Part shown: positions 1 to 7,811 of the stretch, in pieces
Layout of the letters: every line of letters begins with the position of its first letter
Numbering within the stretch: the stretch's first letter is position 1
Assembly (NCBI GenBank): GCA_019352035.1
Contig: JABBNZ010000024.1
Span: forward strand, 1-36,745
Direction: 5' to 3'
DNA from: Pseudomonadota bacterium
GTDB taxonomy: Bacteria > Pseudomonadota > Gammaproteobacteria > Steroidobacterales > Steroidobacteraceae
Length of the DNA: 36,745 nt
Translations under genes and position numbers: made by a program
Notes under the pieces: generated by a model
Told to the model about the DNA's origin: nothing
Seen by the model: the letters and a program-made list of their open reading frames with translations, nothing else
Database searches by the model: none

Positions 1-38
1 CCCACACGCTCGCCACCGGCAAGCCGCTGCGCAATTGA
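1..38 (+). CDS. C-terminal end of an upstream gene (partial)
   Basis: Only the last eleven codons are in the window. They read HTLATGKPLRN and end at a TGA at 36-38, with G or C in nearly every third position as in the real genes nearby. The stop lies 22 bases before the thiolase start, so the two are probably co-transcribed. A thiolase often follows the large subunit of a fatty-acid oxidation complex, but eleven residues cannot identify the family. Confidence 0.4.
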   Translation, partial: HTLATGKPLRN

Positions 39-60
39 CGGGCGCGAAGGAGGCAACCTC

Positions 61-1263
61 ATGTCCAGACAGATTCAAGAAGCTTATATCGTCGCCGCCA
101 CCCGCACGCCGGTCGGCAAGGCCCCGCGGGGCATGCTGCGCCACGTGCGCCCGGATGACATGCTCGTGCACGTCATCAAAGGCGCCCTCGCGCAGGTGCC
201 GGCGATCGAGCCCGGAGAGATCGCGGATGTGGTGGTCGGCTGTGCCTTCCCGGAGGCGGAGCAGGGGCTCAACATGGCGCGGATCGCGGCGCTCCTTGCG
301 GGGCTGCCCGATACGGTGCCCGGCATCACGGTGAACCGCTACTGCTCCTCGGGGTTGAATGCGCTGCAGATCGCCGCCGATCGCATCCGCGTGGGCGAGG
401 CCGATGTCGTGATCGCAGGCGGGGCGGAATCGATGTCGATGGTGCCGATGATGGGCAACAAGGTGGCCCTGAACCCGCAGATCTTCGCCAAGGACGAGAA
501 CTACGCCATCGCCTACGGCATGGGCATCACGGCCGAGAAAGTGGCGCGGCAGTGGAAGGTGTCGCGGGAGGATCAGGATGCCTTTGCGCTGCAGTCGCAC
601 CAGCGCGCCCTCTCGGCGATCGCCTCCGGGGCGTTCCAGGCCGAGATCTCACCGCTCGAGGTCACCTACCGCAGCGCGGATCTGAAGTCCGACGAAGTGC
701 GCTGCGCGAAGAAGACCCTGCGCCAGGACGAGGGCCCGCGGGCCGACACCTCGCTCGAAGCGCTCGGGAAGTTGCGGACGGTCTTCGATGCCAAGGGCAG
801 CGTCACCGCCGGCAACAGCTCGCAGACCTCCGATGGCGCGGCCGCGGTGGTCCTGGTCTCGGAAGCCATTCTGAAGCGTCATCACTTGAAGCCGCTCGCC
901 CGCTACGTCACCTTCGCGGTCAAGGGCGTTCCGCCTGCGATCATGGGGATCGGCCCGAAGGAGGCCATCCCGGCGGCTCTGCAGCGCGCGGGCATCGGCC
1001 GGGATGAGCTCAAGTGGATCGAGCTCAACGAGGCCTTCGCCGCCCAGGCGCTGGCCGTCATTCGCGACGTGGGCCTCGATCCGCGGCTCGTCAACCCGCA
1101 CGGCGGGGCGATCGCACTCGGCCATCCGCTCGGGGCGACCGGCGCGATCCGCACCGCGACCCTCGTCCACGGCATGCGCACCCAGGGCCTCAAGGGCTAC
1201 GGCATGATCACCATGTGCATCGGCACCGGCATGGGCGCGGCGGGCATCCTGGAGGTGCTTTAG
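61..1263 (+). CDS. Acetyl-CoA C-acyltransferase (thiolase)
   Basis: A 400-residue thiolase, the usual length for this cytosolic family, which cleaves 3-ketoacyl-CoA with CoA in beta-oxidation or condenses acetyl-CoA in the reverse direction. The three catalytic signatures are intact: the nucleophilic cysteine C95 in NRYCSSGLNAL, H355 in GGAIALGHPLGATG, and C386 in MCIGTGMGAAG near the C-terminus. NEAFAAQ is also present. The frame is open to the window edge, but the ATG at 61 is preceded by a strong AAGGAGG (47-53) at good spacing, and the protein begins with the typical thiolase N-terminus (AYIVAATRTPVGK). The sequence resembles FadA/FadI degradative thiolases. Substrate chain length cannot be read from sequence, so no symbol is given. 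Confidence 0.95.
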   Translation: MSRQIQEAYIVAATRTPVGKAPRGMLRHVRPDDMLVHVIKGALAQVPAIEPGEIADVVVGCAFPEAEQGLNMARIAALLAGLPDTVPGITVNRYCSSGLNALQIAADRIRVGEADVVIAGGAESMSMVPMMGNKVALNPQIFAKDENYAIAYGMGITAEKVARQWKVSREDQDAFALQSHQRALSAIASGAFQAEISPLEVTYRSADLKSDEVRCAKKTLRQDEGPRADTSLEALGKLRTVFDAKGSVTAGNSSQTSDGAAAVVLVSEAILKRHHLKPLARYVTFAVKGVPPAIMGIGPKEAIPAALQRAGIGRDELKWIELNEAFAAQALAVIRDVGLDPRLVNPHGGAIALGHPLGATGAIRTATLVHGMRTQGLKGYGMITMCIGTGMGAAGILEVL

Positions 1264-1269
1264 TATGCA

Positions 1270-1302
1270 GCGCTGGATCCGGGCTCCTGCCCGGTCCAGC
1301 GC
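1270..1302 (+). terminator. GC-rich hairpin after the thiolase
   Basis: The left arm (1270-1284) and right arm (1289-1302) pair over 14 base pairs with one bulged T and a four-base TCCT loop. It begins six bases after the thiolase stop. No T-run follows, so it is either a weak intrinsic terminator or an mRNA-stabilising stem. It separates the thiolase from uppP. Confidence 0.5.
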
Positions 1303-1393
1303 GCCTCCGTGTGCCTATCGCACGGTCGTGCCGCTTCATGAGTCGGGGTGGGACTGAGATGACGAACATAACGAAGACGGGACAACACTCATA

Positions 1394-2254
1394 ATGTCAA
1401 TTCTGCACGTCATCATTCTCGCCATCGTTCAAGGGCTCGCCGAGCTCCTGCCCGTCTCGAGCTCCGCGCACGTGATCGTCGCGGAGGAGTTGATGGGAAT
1501 GAATCCCGCCGCGCCGGAGATGACGCTCCTGCTCGTCATGCTGCATACCGGAACGATGATCGCGGTGATCGTCTATTTCTGGCAGCGGTGGCGGAATGCC
1601 TTCTTCCACTCCGTGCCCGAATTCAAGAATTTCGCCATCGCGCTGATCGCCGCCACGTTCCTCACGGGAGTCGTGGGCGGCGGCATCGTCGAGTTCATCG
1701 AAAAGGTGATGATGCGCGGGCAGGAGCACGCCTGGATCGAGCAGCTCTTCAAGCGCCTGGACCTGATCGCGATCGCGCTGGCCATTGCCGGCGTCTTCAT
1801 CATCGCCGCGGGAATCTTCGAGAACCGCCGGCGCCAGGTCGACGCCCCTCACGAGCTCTCGGGCCGGCAGTATTCCTCGATCGGGGCGATCCAGGGCCTG
1901 TGCATTCCCTTCCGCGGCTTTTCCCGCTCGGGCGCGACCATCTCCACGGGTCTTTTTTTCGGTGTCTCGCGCCGCACCGCCGAGGAATTCAGCTTCGCGC
2001 TCGCCGTGGTGCTCACGCCCCCCGCGGATGCGCGCGAGATCTGGCGGCTGTACCAGTCGCAGCACCATCAGATCTCCGGAATGCTTCCCGCGGTGATGCC
2101 CAGCATCCTCGGTGTGGTGTTCGCATTCCTGGCCGGGCTCCTGGCGCTGAAGTGGCTCAGCCGCTGGCTGGAGACGGGCCGCTGGCATTTCTTCGGTATC
2201 TACTGCCTGGCGGCCGCGGCGGCCGTCGGATACCTCTACCACATCGGCTTTTGA
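1394..2254 (+). CDS. uppP: Undecaprenyl-diphosphatase UppP (BacA family)
   Basis: A 286-residue polytopic inner-membrane enzyme that dephosphorylates undecaprenyl diphosphate, recycling the lipid carrier of peptidoglycan and O-antigen synthesis. Family hallmarks are clear: an N-terminal QGLAELLPVSSSAH segment (E17, the S22-S24 run, H26) and the second signature RGFSRSGATISTG around R178. The family's usual PG before SRSG reads RG here, within a PFRGFSRSG block that I recall from a proteobacterial UppP subgroup. Eight or so hydrophobic segments follow the expected pattern and the length is normal. The ATG at 1394 gives the correct family N-terminus although only a weak purine stretch precedes it. 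It converges on the LVIVD gene with 13 bases between stops. Confidence 0.95.
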   Translation: MSILHVIILAIVQGLAELLPVSSSAHVIVAEELMGMNPAAPEMTLLLVMLHTGTMIAVIVYFWQRWRNAFFHSVPEFKNFAIALIAATFLTGVVGGGIVEFIEKVMMRGQEHAWIEQLFKRLDLIAIALAIAGVFIIAAGIFENRRRQVDAPHELSGRQYSSIGAIQGLCIPFRGFSRSGATISTGLFFGVSRRTAEEFSFALAVVLTPPADAREIWRLYQSQHHQISGMLPAVMPSILGVVFAFLAGLLALKWLSRWLETGRWHFFGIYCLAAAAAVGYLYHIGF

Positions 2255-2267
2255 CCTTGCGCCGGAC

Positions 2268-3884
2268 TCAGTCCTGGTAGTCCTCGTTTCCGGGGGTCGG
2301 AACCGGCTTCAGCCTCGCGATCGCCTGTGAGTCCTCGAATCTCAGCGAATAGAAGCCGCCGTGGCTCGAGGTGACCCAGAGGTAGAGGTCACCGTTGCGC
2401 CAGACGAAGCGGCTGTGCGCCTTCGACCATGAGAAGTTGATCGGCGGCTTGACACCTTGGAACGCGTTGAGGAGCGAGCCGGGATCGATCTCCTCGGGAT
2501 TGGGCGGGGCCGGCCCCACGAAGTAGGCGATCTCCCGCGGGCGGTGCGGATCGTGAATGTCGAAGACACGGATGCCCGCCTGGTGGCTCGAGCAGGCGAG
2601 GAGCCTTGCGTGGAGCGGATTGTCGAAGGTGCAGTCGTGGAGGCTGTAGCCATAGCCGCCCATCGTGGCGGTGATGTCCCTTTCGGTGCGCGAGCAATTC
2701 TTCGGATCGTCCACGCCGAGCATCAGCTGCGCGACGAGCTTCGGTCTTCTGACGTGGCTGATGTCAATGAGCCGCTCGAAGCCGAAGGGCGGAAGTCCCG
2801 CGCCGCAGGCGGCGAGGGCGCCCGCGGGATCCCGGCAACCGCCCGACCCGCACTCATCGCCGACGCCCAGGTACGGCTTGCCGTGGATGAAGGCGAGGTC
2901 CGGCTGGATGCCGACGTATCCGTTCACCCAGTACAGCGAGCTCACGACTTTGATGACGGGGTGCGGTCGGCGGTCCTGTACCTGACTGACATCGTAGATG
3001 ACCAGGCCATTGCCCGAGCTGTAGACACCAGGCCGTACCTTCCGACCGACGACTCCGCAGAAAAGAAGCGTGTCGGGCGGATGCCCATCCACCGTGAACT
3101 GGTTGAGGGAGATCCGGTGGCAGGCCTGGTGAGCCGCGGCGCTGCCCGCCTCACCGTGGGGAAAGTCCCAGTTGAGAAGCTCCTTCGGATGACTCGGATC
3201 GGTGAGGTCTATGGCGACGAGACGGGAATTCGCGAACGAGGTGAGCCAGTAGGTCCGCCCGTCGAAGGCGAAATTGCCGGCGTGCGCCAGCAGATCCGGG
3301 TCCGGAAGCTGAACGCTGGCGAGCAGCCGCGGGTGCGCGCAATCGGTCAGGGAATAGAAGGCAACGGCCGGCTGCGGGCCGGATCCCATCCAGCTCTCGG
3401 CGGTTCCCAACAGCGCGCGGGCTGCGTTTACCGCTCCATCCTCCCAGTCGTAGAGCGCGGCTGGATCATCGAGGTTGGTGACATACCTGGGATCGCGCTG
3501 GTGCGAGACGTCGATCACCTGGATGCCCGGATGCAGCAGCGGCGGCACGCCCTTCTGCCCGGCCTCGTAGCCCTCGGTCGTGACATAGGCGCAGTGGCCA
3601 TACCACATGAGCTGATGGCCCGCGCCCTGTCCGGCATATTCCCCGACGATCGCGAGATTACAGTTGTAGGGTCGGGTCGAGGCGCCGCTCGCACGCTCCG
3701 CTTGGGTGAGCTGACCGTCCACGCCCTTCTCGGTTCGATCTCCGGGCTGGCAGACGGGCGGGGCCACGGGGCCGAGAAAGGGACTCGATGGCGCGGCCGC
3801 CGCGGGCTGGCAAGCGGCCCCCAGAGCCGCGGCCAAGAGCACCGAGAACCCGACTCCAAGGCCCAGTCGTCGAAATGCGAGCAT
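2268..3884 (-). CDS. Exported LVIVD-repeat beta-propeller protein
   Basis: About 538 residues. The chain has an N-terminal signal peptide with an alanine-rich end (AAAAPSS), then repeats typical of LVIVD-family propellers, each a D-[VIL]-S/T-x-P/R-x-x-P core: IQVIDVSHQRDPRY, LVAIDLTDPSHPKE, LVIYDVSQVQDRRPH, RLIDISHVRRPKL and IRVFDIHDPHRPRE. Many cysteines are spread through the mature part, suggesting disulphides in the periplasm. No enzymatic motif was seen, and functions in this family are mostly unknown. I prefer the ATG at 3884 because GGAG sits seven bases upstream. An in-frame ATG at 3911 has only a poor site and would add nine residues. It lies just downstream of the regulator and membrane-protein genes on the same strand, so they may share a transcript. 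Confidence 0.8.
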   Translation of the reverse strand: MLAFRRLGLGVGFSVLLAAALGAACQPAAAAPSSPFLGPVAPPVCQPGDRTEKGVDGQLTQAERASGASTRPYNCNLAIVGEYAGQGAGHQLMWYGHCAYVTTEGYEAGQKGVPPLLHPGIQVIDVSHQRDPRYVTNLDDPAALYDWEDGAVNAARALLGTAESWMGSGPQPAVAFYSLTDCAHPRLLASVQLPDPDLLAHAGNFAFDGRTYWLTSFANSRLVAIDLTDPSHPKELLNWDFPHGEAGSAAAHQACHRISLNQFTVDGHPPDTLLFCGVVGRKVRPGVYSSGNGLVIYDVSQVQDRRPHPVIKVVSSLYWVNGYVGIQPDLAFIHGKPYLGVGDECGSGGCRDPAGALAACGAGLPPFGFERLIDISHVRRPKLVAQLMLGVDDPKNCSRTERDITATMGGYGYSLHDCTFDNPLHARLLACSSHQAGIRVFDIHDPHRPREIAYFVGPAPPNPEEIDPGSLLNAFQGVKPPINFSWSKAHSRFVWRNGDLYLWVTSSHGGFYSLRFEDSQAIARLKPVPTPGNEDYQD

Positions 3885-3929
3885 GGCGAGACTCCGCGCA
3901 GCGATGAGCATGAACTTTTCCGGATAAAG

Positions 3930-4301
3930 TCACAGCGAGGTCGGCGCCCCGTGATCCGTACCCAGGGCGTTGGCCGCATCGTGTAACACGCGCTCGAGTA
4001 CCGCAAGGTAGCCGAGAAAGCGCCTGCGGCCCGAGGGCGTGATTCGGCAGACGGTTTGCGGGCGGCCAGGCCCGCTGTCGCGGCTCACCGTGATGAGTCT
4101 TGCGGCTTGCAGCACCTGCAGATGGCGGCTGAGGTTACCGTCGGTGAGGTCGCAGAGCTCCAGCAGCTCTCCGAAGGCGAGGCCCTTCGAATGAGCGAGG
4201 AGCGAGGCGAGAATGCTGAGGCGCGCGCGCTCGTGAATGACTCTCTCGAGCCCTTGGTAGGAGAACCGGTGCGACTCCGGCTCCCTCTTACGAGGACTCA
4301 T
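3930..4301 (-). CDS. Small winged-helix transcriptional regulator (ArsR/HTH_27-like)
   Basis: A 123-residue DNA-binding protein. The core (about residues 17-95) is a winged helix: an ERARLSILASLL helix, then FGELLELCDLTDGNLSRHLQVLQAARLI as helix-turn-helix with recognition helix, then a wing with RDSGPGRPQTVCRITPSGRRRF. This layout matches the small 'winged helix DNA-binding' regulators of the ArsR/MarR superfamily (HTH_27-like), which commonly sit beside a membrane protein. No cysteine pair suited to metal sensing is seen. The ATG at 4301 overlaps the 3' end of the membrane-protein gene by 14 bases, implying translational coupling. A longer open frame upstream is only the shadow of that gene. 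It probably regulates its own transcript. The ligand is unknown. Confidence 0.85.
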   Translation of the reverse strand: MSPRKREPESHRFSYQGLERVIHERARLSILASLLAHSKGLAFGELLELCDLTDGNLSRHLQVLQAARLITVSRDSGPGRPQTVCRITPSGRRRFLGYLAVLERVLHDAANALGTDHGAPTSL

Positions 4302-4905
4302 GGGCTTCCCGATAGCCGAGCCACAGCACCGCTGCGACCAGGCTCTGACCGACCCCGAAGGGTACGCCCATCGCCCACGGCGACAGCGCGTACTCGCCGC
4401 TTCCGCGGGCCAGCAGAAGCAGTCCGCTCGCGAGATACCACAGTCCCACCGCCAACATGGGACGGGGAAGCAGGCGGCAGGAGGCGAAGACCCCGAGACT
4501 GAAAAGGATCTGCCAGAGTCCCGGCAGCATCCACACATCGCCCGCCGAGCCGCGCGCGATCACGACGGTGAGCAGCGAGCCCGCCACGAGGGCGGGGAGA
4601 AACTCTTCACCGGCGGATCGAAGCATCGGCAGTGACAGCGTGGGATGGGCACGCCGCGCCCGGGAGATGGTCTCCAGGCTGATGAGCGCCAGCGACACGA
4701 TGGCCGTACCCACCCAGAGGCTCAGGTACGAAGCGATTTGCTCGCGGGGATCGCTCACCAACGCCGCTTGTGCCGCGGCGGCCATCACCGCCAGTACGCC
4801 AGTCGCCGCCAGCGTTGCCGGGCCGTAGCCGCGAAACTGGGTGGCGCGGGCCACTTGACCGCGAATCGCTTCGATCTGGGCCAGTGCCCGGCGGACGTCG
4901 CTCAT
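4288..4905 (-). CDS. Polytopic membrane protein of unknown function, regulator partner
   Basis: A 205-residue protein with a short amphipathic N-terminus (MSDVRRALAQIEAIRGQVARA) followed by about six hydrophobic segments, including ATLAATGVLAVMAAAAQAAL, LPALVAGSLLTVVIA and PMLAVGLWYLASGLLLLA. No catalytic motif is recognised. The overlap with the winged-helix regulator downstream is the best functional clue: such two-gene units are widespread in proteobacteria and are thought to be autoregulated, but what the membrane protein does is not established. It is transcribed away from the methyltransferase gene across a 138-base divergent region. Confidence 0.75.
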   Translation of the reverse strand: MSDVRRALAQIEAIRGQVARATQFRGYGPATLAATGVLAVMAAAAQAALVSDPREQIASYLSLWVGTAIVSLALISLETISRARRAHPTLSLPMLRSAGEEFLPALVAGSLLTVVIARGSAGDVWMLPGLWQILFSLGVFASCRLLPRPMLAVGLWYLASGLLLLARGSGEYALSPWAMGVPFGVGQSLVAAVLWLGYREAHESS

Positions 4906-5043
4906 ATTCGAATCCCAGGGCTGAGCACGAGGACAAGGCCTGCGCGGCAGGGATCGATCGAGTCTGGCGCGACGGCCCAGGTATTGTCAACGGGGCCTCC
5001 GGCGACGTGTAAGATTCCGCAAGCGCAAGAAAGCGGGCGAGAG
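4906..5043. promoter_or_regulatory. Divergent intergenic region, membrane protein / methyltransferase
   Basis: This 138-base gap separates two divergent starts and must hold both promoters. A TTGTCA at 4984-4989 and a TAAGAT at 5010-5015 face the methyltransferase, but their 20-base spacing is too long for a confident sigma-70 call. An 8-base palindrome ATTCGAAT lies directly upstream of the membrane-protein ATG. A binding site for the adjacent regulator would be expected here, but none is obvious. Confidence 0.35.
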
Positions 5044-5967
5044 ATGGCAAACGACGACAAGAGCCCTGCGGCCGATCTTTGGTCGAACTGGCTGCTGCAC
5101 GGGCGGGACGCTGGCGATCCTGAGCTGCGCGAGACGGTGCGCACGCGCGTCGACGGTTACGTCGATCGGCTGTTGGAGGGAGCGCACCTCGCTCCCGGCG
5201 AGACGCTCGCGGACATTGGCAGCGGCGAAGGACATGTCGCCTTCCGCGCGATCGAGCGCGTGGGTCCCACGCTTCGGGTCTGCCTCAGCGATGTGTCCGA
5301 GCCGATGCTGCGGCACGCCGAGGCCCGTGCGGTCGAGCGCGGCGTGCGCGGACAATGCACGTTCGTGCGCTGCGCCGCCGATCGCCTCGAGGGCATGAAT
5401 GACGCATCCGCCGATGTGGTCACCACCCGTTCGGTGCTCGCCTACGTTCAGGACAAGACCGCCGCCCTGCGCGAATTTCATCGCATCCTGAAGGCGGGCG
5501 GGCGCATCTCGCTCGCCGAGCCGGTCATGCAGGACGATGCGCTCGCGGCGCGGGCCATGAAGGCGGTCATCGATTCGAAGCCGCCGGAAGGGGTGAGTGC
5601 GCTCATGGTGCTGCTGCACCGCTGGAAGGCGGCGCAGTACCCGGATACCGAGGAGAAGATCCGCCTGAGCCCGCTCGCCAATTACTCGGAGCGGGACCTG
5701 GTGCGCTTCGCCCAGAACGCGGGCTTCCTCGACATCCATCTCGAGCTGCACATCGACATCGTGCCCTCGATCCTGCACAGCTGGGAGGCCTTCATCAACA
5801 GCTCCCCGCACCCGCTCGCGCCGCCGCTCAGCGCCATCATGGCCGAGCAGTTCACGCCCGCGGAGCGGGACCTCTTCGAGCGCAGCATGCGGCCGGTGCT
5901 CGAGGACCCGAAGTCCGTCTCCACCGACCGCATGTTGTACCTGACCGCCCGCAAGCCGCCCGCCTGA
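5044..5967 (+). CDS. SAM-dependent class I methyltransferase
   Basis: A 307-residue protein with a Rossmann-type SAM-binding fold. Motif I is LADIGSGEGHVA (residues 55-66), followed by an acidic residue ending strand beta2 (D83 in CLSDVSEPML) and the usual post-II region DVVTTRSVLAYVQDKTAALREFHRILKAGGRI, typical of small-molecule methyltransferases of the Methyltransf_11/25 type. The C-terminal 120 residues probably form a substrate lid. The start is the ATG at 5044, after a purine-rich GGGCGAGAG. A longer frame reaching 4645 runs antisense through the membrane-protein gene and is not credible. The substrate is unknown. It appears to be a single-gene transcript. Confidence 0.85.
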   Translation: MANDDKSPAADLWSNWLLHGRDAGDPELRETVRTRVDGYVDRLLEGAHLAPGETLADIGSGEGHVAFRAIERVGPTLRVCLSDVSEPMLRHAEARAVERGVRGQCTFVRCAADRLEGMNDASADVVTTRSVLAYVQDKTAALREFHRILKAGGRISLAEPVMQDDALAARAMKAVIDSKPPEGVSALMVLLHRWKAAQYPDTEEKIRLSPLANYSERDLVRFAQNAGFLDIHLELHIDIVPSILHSWEAFINSSPHPLAPPLSAIMAEQFTPAERDLFERSMRPVLEDPKSVSTDRMLYLTARKPPA

Positions 5968-6287
5968 GCATCCGCAGGGCGCTCGACAGGCGCGCATAGG
6001 GACTTTCCGCTGGCCCGGTGCGAGGCACCGCTCCAAGCGACGTCAATGTAAGAGAACGATGTGCTCGCCCCCGGCGGGCTGCGGGAGCGGTATTCAACGC
6101 TTGCCCCGCCGATCGCCCCGCGCGTGCTGATCAACCTGACGTTCTTCGCGGCCGCATCGCTCGGCACCTGCTGAGCCGTCTGCGCCCCCGCCATCGGCGG
6201 TTTCCACTAAGTAGATCCCCCCATGGCTCATGCGTAGCGGTTGCTGGATGCTCCTCCTGGCATGAGTGGGCAACGTTTGGAGGTGTC
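5968..6287. other. 320-base intergenic region
   Basis: No convincing gene on either strand; the frames crossing it are low-quality GC shadows. It must carry the promoter of the downstream envelope operon, but I could not place one. The last bases contain GGAGG (6279-6283), the ribosome binding site that fixes the next start. Confidence 0.5.
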
Positions 6288-6929
6288 ATGAGTACGCTTG
6301 GTATGAAAGTGAAGGTAATCGTGGTCGGCTCGCTGCTGATGGGGTGCGCAGTCGGCTTCGCGCAGGGCATGGGAGGGCAGGGCGCCCCCGCGCAGCGCGG
6401 CGGCAGCGCGGCCAGCGGCTCGCGGCTGCAGGATCGGGACCGGCTCTCGACCCACAGCATGGACCGGCTGCAGGATCGGACCCAGGACCGCACGCAGGAT
6501 CGCCTGCACGATCAGGACCGATTGCGGGATCGGGACAGGGACCAGGACCGGATCTACGGGTCGAACCTCATGAGCGCGGGGGAGCGGGCGCAGTATGAGC
6601 AGCGGCTGCATTCCCTTGCGACGGAGCAGGAGCGGGTGCAGTTTCGCATGGAGCACGAGCATGAGATGCAGGTGCGCGCCGAGCAGAAAGGCATGACATT
6701 GCGCCCGGCTCCGACCGAGACTCAGGTCCGGGCGCAGGAGCAGCAGCGCCAGCGCGAGCGCGAGCAGATCTACGGGTATTCGATGATGTCGCCCGCGGAA
6801 GTGGGACGCTACGAGGAGCGGATGCGCAGCGCACGCACGGAACAGGCGCGCGAGCAGATTCGCTCGGAGCACCGCCAAACGATGGAAGCGCGCGAGCGTG
6901 AGCGCGAAGCGGCAGCGCCGCAACAGTAG
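6288..6929 (+). CDS. Secreted DR-repeat protein with two copies of an IYG..MS domain
   Basis: A 213-residue exported protein of unknown function. An N-terminal signal (MKVKVIVVGSLLMGC, possibly a weak lipobox ending at C20) is followed by a Gly/Ala/Gln stretch and then residues 47-88 made of short DR/QDR repeats such as RLQDRTQDRTQDR, extremely charged and probably disordered. Two related 45-residue units follow, at about 89-135 and 161-205. Each begins IYGxxxMSxxE, continues through YExRxxSxxTEQxRxQ[IF]R and an EH motif, and is predicted helical. The start at 6288 is chosen because GGAGG lies just upstream and the signal peptide begins there. Only 12 bases separate it from the barrel gene, so it heads a probable four-gene operon. 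I do not recognise the family. Confidence 0.75.
   Translation: MSTLGMKVKVIVVGSLLMGCAVGFAQGMGGQGAPAQRGGSAASGSRLQDRDRLSTHSMDRLQDRTQDRTQDRLHDQDRLRDRDRDQDRIYGSNLMSAGERAQYEQRLHSLATEQERVQFRMEHEHEMQVRAEQKGMTLRPAPTETQVRAQEQQRQREREQIYGYSMMSPAEVGRYEERMRSARTEQAREQIRSEHRQTMEAREREREAAAPQQ
6423..6555 (+). repeat. Imperfect short repeats encoding DR/QDR units
   Basis: Repeats of the type CTGCAGGATCGGACC run through this part of the preceding gene. CGGCTGCAGGATCGG occurs exactly at 6423-6437 and again at 6465-6479. They encode the DR-rich segment and could change in number by slippage. Confidence 0.7.
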
Positions 6930-6941
6930 CAGAGGCGAGTC

Positions 6942-7736
6942 ATGAGCTGCTGCAAGGGTGGGATTCTGGGAATAGCGTTCTGCCTGGCGGCACTGTCGGG
7001 GTCCGCGGCGTTGGCCGCGGTCCCCGGGAGCTTGCGCCTCTCGGCCGGCTATCAATACACGAGCGGCGACTATGGGGGCAGCCAGACGATCACGGAGACG
7101 TACGTTCCGTTGACCCTGGCCTACCGCTACCAGCGCATGGCGTTGCGTGTCACGGTCCCCTATGTGAGCGTGACCGGTCCAGCCACCATCATCGATGACA
7201 CCACCGGGGAATTTGCGCCCGGTCCGGGCGGGACTCACAGCGGGCTGGGTGACGTGCTCCTGGGGGCGACGCTCTATGATCTCGTGCACTCCGAGGCGGC
7301 CGCCTTTCACCTCGATGTCACGGGAACCGTCAAGCTCGGGACGGCGAAGGCCTCGGAGGGGCTCGGCACGGGGGAGACCGACTACGCGCTGCAGCTCGAT
7401 GCGCTGAAGGAGTTCGGGCCCGTGGGGCTCTTCGGCACGGGCGGCTACGTCGTGCGCGGCAATCCGGGGATCATCCACCTGCGCGACGTGCCCTTCGGGG
7501 AGGTGGGCGCGGACCTGCTGCTGAAGCGGGGCGTTCGAGGCGGTGTCAGCTTCGCCTACCGCACTTCGGCCATCGTCTCCTATGAGGCGGCCCGCGAAGC
7601 CTCGGTGTTCGTGGCGTTTGCCGCGCCAGGCGGGCTGATCATCCATCCCTCGGTCTTCAAGGGATTCGGCAACAGCAGCCCCTCGTGGGGCGCAGGCGTG
7701 GCGTTCAGCTGGAAGACCGCCTTTGGCAGGTCCTGA
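6942..7736 (+). CDS. Outer-membrane beta-barrel protein, transporter-like
   Basis: A 264-residue protein with a Sec signal peptide (cleavage likely after SAALA, about residue 26). Alternating amphipathic strands follow, such as LRLSAGYQYTSGDY, YVPLTLAYRYQRMALRVTVPYVSVTG and GVSFAYRTSAIVSYE, and the C-terminus is WGAGVAFSWKTAFG. This pattern resembles the short outer-membrane 'transporter' family related to MetA-pathway phenol-degradation proteins. It is not TolC-like: there are no long alpha-helical hairpins. It lies between the DR-repeat gene (12 bases upstream) and the MacA-like adaptor (75 bases downstream), suggesting an envelope role tied to that exporter. The role is inferred from context only. 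Confidence 0.7.
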   Translation: MSCCKGGILGIAFCLAALSGSAALAAVPGSLRLSAGYQYTSGDYGGSQTITETYVPLTLAYRYQRMALRVTVPYVSVTGPATIIDDTTGEFAPGPGGTHSGLGDVLLGATLYDLVHSEAAAFHLDVTGTVKLGTAKASEGLGTGETDYALQLDALKEFGPVGLFGTGGYVVRGNPGIIHLRDVPFGEVGADLLLKRGVRGGVSFAYRTSAIVSYEAAREASVFVAFAAPGGLIIHPSVFKGFGNSSPSWGAGVAFSWKTAFGRS

Positions 7737-7811
7737 TCGCCATACGCATAAGTCCAGCTGTCGCGGCGTCGGCCGCCGCGATAGCGTCTCCCGCAGCTTG
7801 CCGGAGCAGCC

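Noticed and set aside
2457-3986. A 509-codon plus-strand frame
   Set aside because: It is antisense to the LVIVD gene, which has a signal peptide and clear repeats. The plus translation has no hydrophobic or domain pattern.
4645-5043. N-terminal extension of the methyltransferase to 4645
   Set aside because: The added 133 residues lie antisense inside the membrane-protein gene and lack methyltransferase features. ATG 5044 gives the expected N-terminus.
6423-6555. Repeated CTGCAGGATCGG units considered as protein-binding DNA sites
   Set aside because: They keep reading frame and encode the DR/QDR tract, so coding repetition explains them.
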